A stretch of 40,061 bases of DNA from JAENVU01 sp031362155 (GTDB lineage: Bacteria > Actinomycetota > Acidimicrobiia > IMCC26256 > JAENVU01). Both the position numbers and the translations under genes were made by a program. Location of the stretch: the NCBI GenBank assembly GCA_031362155.1, contig JANLRZ010000041.1, positions 1 through 40,061 on the forward strand, written 5' to 3'. Shown one piece after another: positions 15,383 through 23,123 of the stretch. Each line of letters starts with the position of its first letter. The stretch's first letter is position 1. The notes below the pieces were generated by a model. The model saw only the letters and a list, made by a program, of their open reading frames with translations, searched no databases and was not told the DNA's origin.

Positions 15383-16756
15383 TCAGTACAACGTGGCGCA
15401 GCTGCTCATCCGGATTTCGCCACTCGTGCACTTATCGGCACCGGCGCCGCCCCGGATGGAGTCGTCTCCGAGCCCGCCGTCGATCGTGTCGAGCCCTCCG
15501 TCACCATTGAGGTCGTCGCTGCCCGCGCCGCCGTCGATGAGATCGTTACCGTACCCGCCGTAGACGAGATCATTGCCGTCGCCGCCGCAGATGATGTCGC
15601 CCTTGCCGAGCCCCGAGATCGTGTCGTTCCCGCTGAGCCCGTGAATCACGTCGATACCGGCGGTGCCGGTCAGCACATCGTTTTCACCCGTCCCGAGCAT
15701 CGTCGGCGTACGTCCGAGGCACTGCGGAACCGCCACGACGTACCCACACGGCTGTGAGGTGCCGTTGCCCGCCCGGTCGAAACCGGTCACGAATGCCGAT
15801 CGCAACCCGGGCACCGCCGTACTGACGCTCGCCGACACGGACGCCGCCGCGGGACCCGACAATCCATCGGCGACGGTGGCGCTCACGGTGGCTCCCGCCT
15901 CTCCGAGGGTGTACGTGGGCGCTGCATTGCAGGTCACCGAGGGGGCAGTGGCGTCACGCTTGACTGTGACCGAACCCACACCCGGACCACCGAACCCGGC
16001 CGACGTGGCTGAGCAGGTCTGGCTGAAGACGGCACTGTCCGACGCCAGCGAAACAGGATCACACCCCGTGGTGGACACGATCGGAGACTCCGCATCGGTC
16101 ACCGCCCACGTGATGTCGACGTTGGACCGGTACCAACCGTTGCTTCCCAACGTGCCGTTGACCGTCGGCGTGACCACCGGCGGTGTGTAGTCCAGGCCTG
16201 CGGTCCGAAACAGGAACACACCGCGAAGCGAGTCCGCCGTGTCGCTGGAGGTGCCGAAACCGATGCTGCCACTCGACGTGGTCCCGGTCAGTGCCGTCGA
16301 GTATCCGGCCCCCGCGCCGATGGGCAACCCCGACAGCGGATCGGTCGACGCGGTCCAGCCGCCGGTCCATTCGCTGTAGAAATACGTGAGCGACGTAAAC
16401 GTGGTCCAGCGCATCACGCCGAGAAAGCCGACAGCACCCCAGAATCCGTCGATGCCACTGACCACGTCGGCGGTGGCCAGACCCGGCGCGTAATCATCCA
16501 TGAGGTCGCGCACCTGCGGCACCGTGGCCCAGGTCCATCCGGTGAGATTCCGGCCGCCGACACTTCCCGAACACGCGGTGACGCCGTCGGTCGGACAGAC
16601 CGACGCGATCTGCGACCACGACAATCCCGTGGTCGTGTAGAGCTCGCGCCACTCCCGACCGTTCTCGACCGGTGCCGCGCCCGCGGTCGGGGTGCCGACC
16701 ACCACGACCGATCCCATGATGGCAACAGCTGCAATGACCGCGCGCGTTCGGAACAT
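15383..16756 (-). CDS. secreted protein with Ig-like middle and C-terminal hemolysin-type Ca-binding repeats
   Basis: The protein has 457 residues. A Sec signal peptide spans 1 to about 28 (FRTRAVIAAVAIMGSVVVVG then TAGAA). A domain of about 170 residues follows with GREWRELY, LSWSQIASVCP and LTGWTWATVPQVRDLM, a pattern I associate with exported proteins of other bacteria (several with PEP-CTERM tails). Two Ser/Thr-rich beta-sandwich-like stretches lead to five or more nonapeptide repeats of GGxGxDxhx type (GGDGNDLVYGGYGNDLIDGG region), which bind Ca2+. No type I secretion context exists, so export is probably Sec-dependent. ATG 16756 is preceded by GGGGG at 6 nt. The gene converges with ltp2, 18 nt apart. 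Confidence 0.75.
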   Translation of the reverse strand: MFRTRAVIAAVAIMGSVVVVGTPTAGAAPVENGREWRELYTTTGLSWSQIASVCPTDGVTACSGSVGGRNLTGWTWATVPQVRDLMDDYAPGLATADVVSGIDGFWGAVGFLGVMRWTTFTSLTYFYSEWTGGWTASTDPLSGLPIGAGAGYSTALTGTTSSGSIGFGTSSDTADSLRGVFLFRTAGLDYTPPVVTPTVNGTLGSNGWYRSNVDITWAVTDAESPIVSTTGCDPVSLASDSAVFSQTCSATSAGFGGPGVGSVTVKRDATAPSVTCNAAPTYTLGEAGATVSATVADGLSGPAAASVSASVSTAVPGLRSAFVTGFDRAGNGTSQPCGYVVAVPQCLGRTPTMLGTGENDVLTGTAGIDVIHGLSGNDTISGLGKGDIICGGDGNDLVYGGYGNDLIDGGAGSDDLNGDGGLDTIDGGLGDDSIRGGAGADKCTSGEIRMSSCATLY

Positions 16757-16865
16757 TCGGACCCCCAGAACGGAACGGGTGACTGACGTGACCACCCTCA
16801 TCTCAGTATCGGCAGGCATAGGTCGCACGACCATTGGACATTGGTCGTAGTACCCCCACGGTGAG

Positions 16866-17504
16866 TCACTGAACGTGGCGGTCGCGCGCCCAGAGTGCCG
16901 CCTGGGTCCGATCTTGCACGCCGAGCGCTTGAAAGATCGACGTCAGGTGGGCTTTGACCGTGCGTTCGCGAATCCCGAGACGACCCGCGATCTGCTTGTT
17001 GGCGAGACCCTGCGCGACGAGATTCAGGACCTCGGACTCCCGCGCGGTCAGGTGTGGCATTCGGTCCAGGGCACGATCGGCGTCGACCAATGCTCGTCCG
17101 GCGACCGGATCAAGGGGCACATCGCCGGCGTGTGCCGATCGGATCGCGGCCACCAAGTCTTCCGGTGACGCATGTTTCAACAAGAACCCACTCGCGCCTG
17201 CCCGTATCGCGGCGAGCACCGTGTTGTGCTCGGCGAAGGCAGTGAGCACGATGACCCGAACGCGCAGATCGATCTCCTCGGCCCTTCGGAGAATCTGCCG
17301 GGTGGCCTCGGTCCCACTCATACCGGGCATCGAGAGATCCATCAACACGATGTCCGGTCGATGCTCCGACAGGAGCCCGACCGCGTCCTCACCGTTCGCC
17401 GCGCTCGCGACGAGGTCGAGATCTTCGACGTTGGCCAACACCTGCTCGAGCCCGCGGCGGACGACCTCGTGGTCATCGACGACCACGACGCGCACCGATG
17501 GCAT
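16866..17504 (-). CDS. NarL/FixJ-family response regulator
   Basis: This 212-residue regulator has a receiver domain with acidic pair Asp10/Asp11, phospho-acceptor Asp56 in DIVLMDLSMPG, and Lys110 in GFLLKHAS. A LuxR-type HTH follows, with LTARESEVLNLVAQGLANKQIA and RTVKAHLTSIFQAL. ATG 17504 overlaps the kinase stop (TGATG); GTG 17507 is an alternative. It should be phosphorylated by the kinase encoded directly upstream and regulate transcription. Targets are unknown; the neighbouring secreted-protein gene is a candidate by position only. Confidence 0.9.
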   Translation of the reverse strand: MPSVRVVVVDDHEVVRRGLEQVLANVEDLDLVASAANGEDAVGLLSEHRPDIVLMDLSMPGMSGTEATRQILRRAEEIDLRVRVIVLTAFAEHNTVLAAIRAGASGFLLKHASPEDLVAAIRSAHAGDVPLDPVAGRALVDADRALDRMPHLTARESEVLNLVAQGLANKQIAGRLGIRERTVKAHLTSIFQALGVQDRTQAALWARDRHVQ

Positions 17505-18889
17505 CACGAGCGCGGAACCTCGACCTCGACCGTGGTTCCCGCGCCCGGCGCGGAAGCGAACGAGAACGAGCCACCCGCCTCGGCGACCAGATCCCGTACG
17601 CCACGGAGTCCGAAGTGTCCATCCGACGGCAGGTTCGACATCGACGGCGGATCACACCCGACGCCATCGTCCACGATGGTCAGGACCAGTCGACTCGGCG
17701 AACCGACCAGCGACACCCGCGCGTTCGTCGCGCGGGCGTGCGCGGTGATATTCCGGACCGTCTCCTGCGCGACCCGAAAGATGAGAGCACTTACGGTCGG
17801 CGACGGCGGTCGATCGAGTCCATCGATCACCAAGGTGGCATCCACGCCGCTGGTTCGCAACCGGGCGACCAGATCGTCGAGTGCCGCGGCCAAGCCCTCT
17901 TCGAAGAGGTTCGGCGGGTAGATCTCCACGAGGAGCGACCGCAGCGCCTGCACACTGTCGCGGACGTCGTGCTCGCTCATCGACAGGTGCGCCGCAACGT
18001 CGGGATCGAGGTCACGGCGCCGGGCGAGCCCACCGAGCGTGTACGCCGTCCCAACGAGACCCTGGACCACGCCGTCGTGAAGATCGGCCGCGATGCGCCG
18101 GCGCTCGGTCGTCGACGCGTCGAGCGCTTGGCCTAGCACCCGCGCCCGATCACGCTCACGGCGTTGCAGCCGCCGCGCCAAGGAGTACGCGAGCGGGATC
18201 TGAACCAACTGCAACAGGACGAGCGCACCGATGGTCCACGGCGCAGAGTTCCTCCACCACCGATCCCCGGCTGCCGTCACTGCCGAATAGCGGAAATACG
18301 CTTCGAACAGCAGCTTGGTCCCGCCCGCCGATCGGAGGGGTGCGTACACCTCGAGGAGGCGCGTGTCGGGACGCTCGAACCGATTCTCGGGTTCGGAAAG
18401 ATCGCTGACCCCTGCGACGGCCCGTCGGCCCGACCGGAGCGTGTCCAACTCCTCGGATTCGAGGGGAAACCGCCGGCCGACCAGCCGGGACTCGTCCGAG
18501 TACAGGATGGTGCCGTCGCGCCGCCAGATCTTCACCCGGATGAGGGACCGATCGAGGACGCGCCGCTTGACTGCGGCGTCGAGCCGCCGGCCCGCCGCAC
18601 CGTCACCGTCGAGCACGGATTGGGTCACGTAGGGCGCGATGGCCTGCGCGCGGAGGAGCGTCACCGCCCGGGCGTCGTCGATGGCCGACCGTTCGCCGAT
18701 CCGTCGACTCGCGAACTGGGTTACCACCGCGACGACGACCAGCGCGACGAGGCCCGCCGCCGCGAATTGCGCGACCGCGCGCAGGACGATTCGCTCGCCA
18801 CCTGGAAGCTCAGAGGCTTCGGTGGGCACGAAACAACCGGTTGAGTCCGACCTGGCCACGACGGGAACGGCACCACCAGACGGGGTCAT
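17504..18889 (-). CDS. NarL-type membrane sensor histidine kinase (HisKA_3)
   Basis: The protein has 461 residues. Transmembrane segments lie at about 34-59 and 216-238 and enclose an extracytoplasmic sensor of about 155 residues (contains IWRRDGTILYSDE, a PAS-like/CHASE-like feature). The HisKA_3 phospho-acceptor is His271 in RRIAADLHDGVVQ. The ATPase domain shows an N-box (QETVRNITAHARAT, about 375-388), G1 DDGVGCD (407-413) and G2 FGLRGVRDLV (426-435). All ATP-binding motifs are intact. ATG 18889 is chosen with GGCGGA 4 nt upstream. It forms a two-component pair with the next gene, with a 1-nt overlap. The signal is unknown. Confidence 0.88.
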   Translation of the reverse strand: MTPSGGAVPVVARSDSTGCFVPTEASELPGGERIVLRAVAQFAAAGLVALVVVAVVTQFASRRIGERSAIDDARAVTLLRAQAIAPYVTQSVLDGDGAAGRRLDAAVKRRVLDRSLIRVKIWRRDGTILYSDESRLVGRRFPLESEELDTLRSGRRAVAGVSDLSEPENRFERPDTRLLEVYAPLRSAGGTKLLFEAYFRYSAVTAAGDRWWRNSAPWTIGALVLLQLVQIPLAYSLARRLQRRERDRARVLGQALDASTTERRRIAADLHDGVVQGLVGTAYTLGGLARRRDLDPDVAAHLSMSEHDVRDSVQALRSLLVEIYPPNLFEEGLAAALDDLVARLRTSGVDATLVIDGLDRPPSPTVSALIFRVAQETVRNITAHARATNARVSLVGSPSRLVLTIVDDGVGCDPPSMSNLPSDGHFGLRGVRDLVAEAGGSFSFASAPGAGTTVEVEVPRS

Positions 18890-18914
18890 CGAGTCCGCCG
18901 AGGAGCATGCCCGC

Positions 18915-18955
18915 ACCCTAGAGGCCCCAGGCCGACGGCCACTACCGCGTAGGTT
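18915..18955. promoter_or_regulatory. divergent -10 elements between sensor kinase and sulfatase
   Basis: Minus-strand TAGGGT (18920-18915) would start the kinase transcript with a short leader. Plus-strand TAGGTT (18950-18955) lies 6 nt before the sulfatase GTG, fitting a leaderless mRNA. The two start sites are only about 50 bp apart, so the promoters share their upstream DNA. Confidence 0.45.
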
Positions 18956-18961
18956 CCGGTC

Positions 18962-20443
18962 GTGCGGATTCTCTATGTCGACATCGACACTCTTCGACCC
19001 GATCACCTCGGTGCGTACGGCTACCACCGAGACACCAGCCCCAACATCGACGCGGTCGCGGCCGACGGCATGCGCTTCGAGAACGTGTACGCCTCGGACG
19101 TTCCGTGTCTGCCGAGTCGTACCGCGCTGAGCACCGGTCGTTTCGGGATCCACACCGGTGTCGTCAACCACGGCGGCACGGGCGCCGACCTCGACCTCGC
19201 GCCGGAGGGATCGAAGCGTCAGCTCATGTCACGCCTCGCCCTGAACTCGTGGGCGACCCGGTTCTTCATCGCGGGCTACCGCACTGCGTCGTTCTCCAGC
19301 TTCCCGTTTCGCCACTCCGCGGTCTGGTGGACGATGGGGTTCCAGGAGATGGTGAACGCCGCGCACAACATGGGCATCGAACAGGCCCACGAAGTCGTGC
19401 CCGAGGTACTCGGCTGGATGGACCGTCACGGTCGCGACGACGACTGGTTCTGTCACGTTCATCTCTGGGATCCCCACACGCCGTACAACACACCGGATGC
19501 TTACGGAAACCCGTTCGCAAGCGATCCGATCCCCGCCTGGTACACGGAGGAGGTCCGGGCCCGGCACTGGGAACTCCCCGGCCCGCACTCGGCCCAGGAA
19601 CCTTGGGGGTTTCGCCCCGACGAGTGGGGTCCGCCACCACCGCGCCACCCGTGGAATCTCACCGATCTCGACGCGGTGAAGATGATGTTCGACGGGTACG
19701 ACGTGGGGGTGCGCTACGCCGACGACCACGTCGGCATACTCCTGAACCGACTCGCCGATCTCGGCGTGCTCGACGACACATTGGTGATGATCGGATCCGA
19801 TCATGGCGAGGGTTTCGGTGAACTCGGTGTGTATGCCGACCACCAAGCCGCCGACGAGGCGACCGCGCACATCCCGATGATCCTGCGCGGTCCGGGGATC
19901 GACCCCGGCGTGGACAGTGCCCTGCGCTACCACCTCGACGTCGGCGCGACGCTCGTGGATCTGGCAGGAGTGCGACCGCCGCGACCCGGCGTGTGGGACG
20001 GCATCTCGTTCGCCGACGGGATTGGTACGGGGAGTGCGAACGGTCGAGAATTCCTGGTCGTGTCCCAAGGCGCGTGGTCGTGCCAACGCGGCGTGCGCTT
20101 TGGCGACCACCTCTACCTGCGCACGACCCACGACGGCTATCACTGGTGGCCCGACGAGATGCTCTTCGACGTTGTGCGCGACCCGCACGAACAGCACGAC
20201 CTCATGAGCACCGAGCCCGCGGTCGCAACCCGGGGCGCCGAACTCCTCGACGGTTGGATCACCGAACAGCTGGCCGACTCGCCCCACGGGATCGATCCGC
20301 TCGCCGTCGTGGTCGACGAGGGCGGGCCATATCACGCCCGCGGCCACCTCGGCCCCTATCTCGAACGGCTCCGCGCCACGGGCCGGGGCGGCTGGGCCGA
20401 CGACCTCATCCGTCGATACCCCGCCGCCGCATCGAGCGCCTGA
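18962..20443 (+). CDS. sulfatase (formylglycine-dependent, alkaline-phosphatase superfamily)
   Basis: This 493-residue cytoplasmic-type protein lacks a signal peptide. The N-terminus ILYVDIDTLRPDHLGAYGY supplies metal ligands Asp7 and Asp9. The activation motif is Cys49-Leu-Pro-Ser-Arg (VPCLPSRTALSTGR), a C-x-P-x-R sulfatase signature in which Cys49 becomes formylglycine. MIGSDHGEGFGE near residue 280 gives the remaining Asp/His metal ligands. It resembles arylsulfatase A-like enzymes. Maturation needs a formylglycine-generating enzyme, which is not encoded in this window. The substrate is a sulfate ester of unknown nature. GTG 18962 follows a leaderless promoter. It is convergent with the glycosylase gene, 10 nt apart. 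Confidence 0.88.
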   Translation: MRILYVDIDTLRPDHLGAYGYHRDTSPNIDAVAADGMRFENVYASDVPCLPSRTALSTGRFGIHTGVVNHGGTGADLDLAPEGSKRQLMSRLALNSWATRFFIAGYRTASFSSFPFRHSAVWWTMGFQEMVNAAHNMGIEQAHEVVPEVLGWMDRHGRDDDWFCHVHLWDPHTPYNTPDAYGNPFASDPIPAWYTEEVRARHWELPGPHSAQEPWGFRPDEWGPPPPRHPWNLTDLDAVKMMFDGYDVGVRYADDHVGILLNRLADLGVLDDTLVMIGSDHGEGFGELGVYADHQAADEATAHIPMILRGPGIDPGVDSALRYHLDVGATLVDLAGVRPPRPGVWDGISFADGIGTGSANGREFLVVSQGAWSCQRGVRFGDHLYLRTTHDGYHWWPDEMLFDVVRDPHEQHDLMSTEPAVATRGAELLDGWITEQLADSPHGIDPLAVVVDEGGPYHARGHLGPYLERLRATGRGGWADDLIRRYPAAASSA

Positions 20444-20453
20444 CGCGACGACC

Positions 20454-21236
20454 TCAGCGTTGGTGCCACGAGCACGAATACGTCGTGCGACCGCCGACCG
20501 TCCTGCGCAACATCGGCGCGCCGTCACGCGGGCAGTTCGAGCCTGGTGTCCGCGCCTCCATGTGATCACCAGTGTGCGAACCACCCCTCCGGCCCAAGGT
20601 CCGAACCGTCACGCTGATGGCTCGCGCCACTGCGCGCACCTCGTCGTCGCACAGTGAGTTCGCCGGACGTGCGGGGTCGACGCCGGCCCGGAACAACACC
20701 TCGTCGGTCAACAGGTTGCCGAGCCCGGCGATCCGCGACTGGTCCATCAGCACCGCCTTGACCGGCGCATGGCTCCGGCCCAAGAGACTGCGAACGAGCG
20801 GGAGCTTCACCGTCGACGCGTCGGGCCCGAGCCGATCCTCGTCGGGGTCGAGCTCGACGGCACCCAGGCGACGCGGGTCGCGGAGATACAGCGTGCCTCC
20901 GTCCACGAACGACAGACCGAACCGGCGCCACGTCGGGTTGTCGCCGTTCGCGGCGTACAGCAACGGGTCGCCGGCGGCTTCGCCGTCCACCAGAATCCGG
21001 CCGCTCATTCCGAGATGCAGTCCGAGAACGGGACCTTCCGTGTCGACCAGCAACAGCTTCCCGCGCCGACGCGCCTCGGTCATCCGCAATCCCGGCAGCA
21101 CCGACCGGGCGATGCGCGGCGTCAGACCTCGCTTCAGGAACCATGTATCCGGCGCATGAACCTTGGCGATCTCCCGATCGAGCGCCCGCGCCGCGATGAG
21201 CTCACGCGCCGTCTCGGCCTCCAACATTTCCGGCAT
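20454..21236 (-). CDS. Fpg/Nei-family DNA glycosylase with a variant zinc finger
   Basis: This 260-residue protein starts M-P-E, and the N-terminal Pro/Glu pair is the catalytic nucleophile and acid of Fpg/Nei glycosylases, which fixes the start. LHLGMSGRI (about 73-81), DPRRLGAVEL, and the helix-two-turn-helix segment SRIAGLGNLLTDEVLFRAGVDP around residue 170 are typical. The C-terminal zinc-binding tail (235-258) reads C-P-R-D ... C-S-W-H, so the normal Cys4 is Cys-x2-Asp/Cys-x2-His. It would excise oxidised bases in base-excision repair; substrate choice (8-oxoG or pyrimidine lesions) cannot be told. Confidence 0.88.
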   Translation of the reverse strand: MPEMLEAETARELIAARALDREIAKVHAPDTWFLKRGLTPRIARSVLPGLRMTEARRRGKLLLVDTEGPVLGLHLGMSGRILVDGEAAGDPLLYAANGDNPTWRRFGLSFVDGGTLYLRDPRRLGAVELDPDEDRLGPDASTVKLPLVRSLLGRSHAPVKAVLMDQSRIAGLGNLLTDEVLFRAGVDPARPANSLCDDEVRAVARAISVTVRTLGRRGGSHTGDHMEARTPGSNCPRDGAPMLRRTVGGRTTYSCSWHQR

Positions 21237-21284
21237 CCTCGGAGTCTTGCCGACTCCCGGCTCAAGCCCGAATCACAGCACGCC

Positions 21285-21290
21285 GATGCT
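21285..21290 (+). promoter_or_regulatory. possible -10 element GATGCT for the PH-like protein gene
   Basis: GATGCT lies 6 nt before ATG 21297. It keeps the A at position 2 and T at position 6 of the leaderless -10 pattern but is otherwise weak. Confidence 0.3.
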
Positions 21291-21296
21291 CAACCC

Positions 21297-21797
21297 ATGA
21301 AGCTTCCCCACATCAAACACGAGGTCGACCGGCTGCGCGCCGACGCCGCCGACGTTCTCGAGCCCGGCGAGGATTTCGTCGCCGCGGTTCCGATCGAACG
21401 CATCGGACGTCTGGCACTGATGGACGCTGGCATGGTCGGCGGTTTGGTCGGCCAAGGCATCTCGAAGTACGAGGAGAAGCGGGACGCATCCCATTTGGTC
21501 GACCTCCCGCTCGCCGAGATCTCCTTCGGAATGTGCGGAGTCATCGTGGCGGCAACCGATCGTCGGATCCTCGCCTTCGCACGGGGCGCAACCGGCAAGG
21601 CCGGTGACCTTCTGGGGGCGTGGCCGCTCGAAGGGACGACCGTCGAGTCTTCGGTGCACTTCGCGGGCCAGGGCGCTCGAGTCCGATCTCTGCGCTTCGT
21701 GCTCCCCGACCACACGCTGCTCGCGGGCGAATGTGACGCCATTGCCCACCACAAATCCGCGCAGCAACTCGAAGACGCCCCCCACCACGCGGCCTGA
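21297..21797 (+). CDS. hypothetical protein with PH-like (YokE/bPH-type) domain
   Basis: This 166-residue protein has no signal peptide. The central segment GVIVAATDRRILAFARG resembles the first strands of bacterial PH-like domains, which usually read VxVxLTxxRLLxF. A hydrophobic, Gly-rich segment before it (LALMDAGMVGGLVGQG, about 40-55) could be a short membrane-associated helix. The function is unknown. ATG 21297 is used because the open frame upstream lies antisense to the glycosylase gene. It converges on the histidine phosphatase gene across a large perfect hairpin. Confidence 0.55.
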   Translation: MKLPHIKHEVDRLRADAADVLEPGEDFVAAVPIERIGRLALMDAGMVGGLVGQGISKYEEKRDASHLVDLPLAEISFGMCGVIVAATDRRILAFARGATGKAGDLLGAWPLEGTTVESSVHFAGQGARVRSLRFVLPDHTLLAGECDAIAHHKSAQQLEDAPHHAA

Positions 21798-21813
21798 TCA
21801 CTCCCACCAAACC

Positions 21814-21861
21814 AACTTGCGTCAATAACCCCCTCGATCGCGGGGGTTATTGACGCAAGTT
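21814..21861. terminator. 48-bp hairpin with 20-bp perfect arms, probable bidirectional terminator
   Basis: Positions 21814-21833 are the exact reverse complement of 21842-21861, separated by an 8-nt loop containing CGATCG. It lies 16 nt after the plus-strand gene stop. On the minus strand its first arm contains the last four codons and the TAA of the histidine phosphatase (AACTTGCGTCAATAA). There is no U-tract, so it is an atypical stem-only terminator or an mRNA-end protector. Confidence 0.6.
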
Positions 21862-22437
21862 CGCACTGGGGGTCCAGTTCCAGCGTCGGATGACGCGGTA
21901 GTCGTGTTCGTGACCGAGGATCGAGATCGAGCCGGAGTCGAGGGCCCAGAACTGCCCGTGTGCGACGGGGAGACCCAGCGCAACCGCGGTGAGGATCCGC
22001 AGCACGTGGGCATGGGCAAAGAGCACGACCCTCCCCTCGACGGTGGCGCATCGTGCCAACACCTTGGCGGCGCGAGCACCGACCGCATCGATCGGCTCCC
22101 CGTCGGGAATCGGGTCGGTCCACACACTCCAGTTCGGGATCTCCTCGCGAATGGCCGCGGTTGTGCGCCCTTCGTAGACGCCGTAGTCCCACTCGCGCAG
22201 ATCGTCGAGGACGACCGCCTCCGCGAAGCCCCCGATCCGGGCGGTCTCACGCGCCCGCCGCAATGGGCTGACGAAGGCGGCGCCGAACACCATCGAGTTC
22301 AACGGTCGGACCAGCGCCGCAGCTTCGCGACGGCCGGCGTCGGTGAGCGCGATGTCGGTACGCCCCGTATGGCGCCCCGACGCGGTCCATTCGGTCGCAC
22401 CGTGCCGGACGAGCCAGAGCTCGGGCAGTTCACTCAC
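21847..22437 (-). CDS. histidine phosphatase family protein (phosphoglycerate mutase-like)
   Basis: The protein has 196 residues. The phospho-histidine motif is LVRHGATEW near residue 10, followed by SPLRRARETARIG. The DLREWDYGVYEGRTTAAI segment carries the catalytic acid region, and FAHAHVLRIL supplies the second His. Members act as phosphoglycerate mutases or as broad sugar-phosphate phosphatases. As last gene of a pgi-gnd-zwf-rpiA operon, dephosphorylation of a pentose or hexose phosphate is plausible; this is inference. GTG 22437 overlaps the rpiA stop (GTGA). Its last codons lie within the inverted repeat at 21814-21861. Confidence 0.85.
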   Translation of the reverse strand: MSELPELWLVRHGATEWTASGRHTGRTDIALTDAGRREAAALVRPLNSMVFGAAFVSPLRRARETARIGGFAEAVVLDDLREWDYGVYEGRTTAAIREEIPNWSVWTDPIPDGEPIDAVGARAAKVLARCATVEGRVVLFAHAHVLRILTAVALGLPVAHGQFWALDSGSISILGHEHDYRVIRRWNWTPSANLRQ

Positions 22438-23123
22438 GACCGGGTGCGATGCTCCACACCGTCGGGGCTGGCGACGATGAGATCGGTCGCGAGCCCGAGG
22501 AACAGTCCGTGCTCGACAATGCCCGCGCGCCGGCTGAGCAACCCGGCGAGTCTCGCGGGGTCGGAGATCGGCGGGAACGCACAGTCCAGGATCCAGTTCC
22601 CTTCGTCGGTCACGTACTCCTGACCGCCGCCCGCACGCCGCACCGCGACGCCCGCGCCCATGTCGTCCAGGTAATCCGACTCCGGACGCCACCCGAAGAC
22701 GGCGACCTCGACGGGGAGGGCCACGCGCCCACCGAGCTGGGAAGTGAGCTTCGACTGATCGACGACGATCACTTCACGAGCGCTCGCCTGGGCGACCATC
22801 TTCTCCCGCCACAGCGCTCCGCCACCGCCCTTGATCAGGTTGAAATCGTCATCGACTTCGTCGGCCCCGTCGATCGTGAGATCGATGTCGGGATGCTCGG
22901 CCAAGGTGGTCAGCGGGATACCTGCGGCGCGGGCTTCGGCATCGCTCGCGACCGACGTCGGAATCCCCAGCACCTGGGCGAGTTGTCCGTCGGCGATGCG
23001 GGCGCCGATCGCCCGGATCGCGTGCACCGCGGTACTGCCCGTACCCAGGCCGACGACCATGCCGGACTCGACCCACGATGCCGCGAGTTCGCCCGCGGCC
23101 TGCTTCTGCTCGTCTTGGTTCAT
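22434..23123 (-). CDS. rpiA: ribose-5-phosphate isomerase A
   Basis: This 229-residue RpiA interconverts ribose 5-phosphate and ribulose 5-phosphate in the non-oxidative pentose phosphate pathway. Visible family motifs are GLGTGSTA near residue 25, the catalytic DGADEVDDDFNLIKGGGGAL region near 85-105 with its Asp and Lys residues, and REKMVA. Length is normal for the family. ATG 23123 overlaps the zwf stop by one base (TGATG), indicating translational coupling. Confidence 0.93.
   Translation of the reverse strand: MNQDEQKQAAGELAASWVESGMVVGLGTGSTAVHAIRAIGARIADGQLAQVLGIPTSVASDAEARAAGIPLTTLAEHPDIDLTIDGADEVDDDFNLIKGGGGALWREKMVAQASAREVIVVDQSKLTSQLGGRVALPVEVAVFGWRPESDYLDDMGAGVAVRRAGGGQEYVTDEGNWILDCAFPPISDPARLAGLLSRRAGIVEHGLFLGLATDLIVASPDGVEHRTRS

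Noticed and set aside
21814..21861. Perfect inverted repeat as transposon ends or phage attachment site
   Set aside because: There is only an 8-nt loop between the arms, no transposase or integrase nearby, and no second copy seen in the window.
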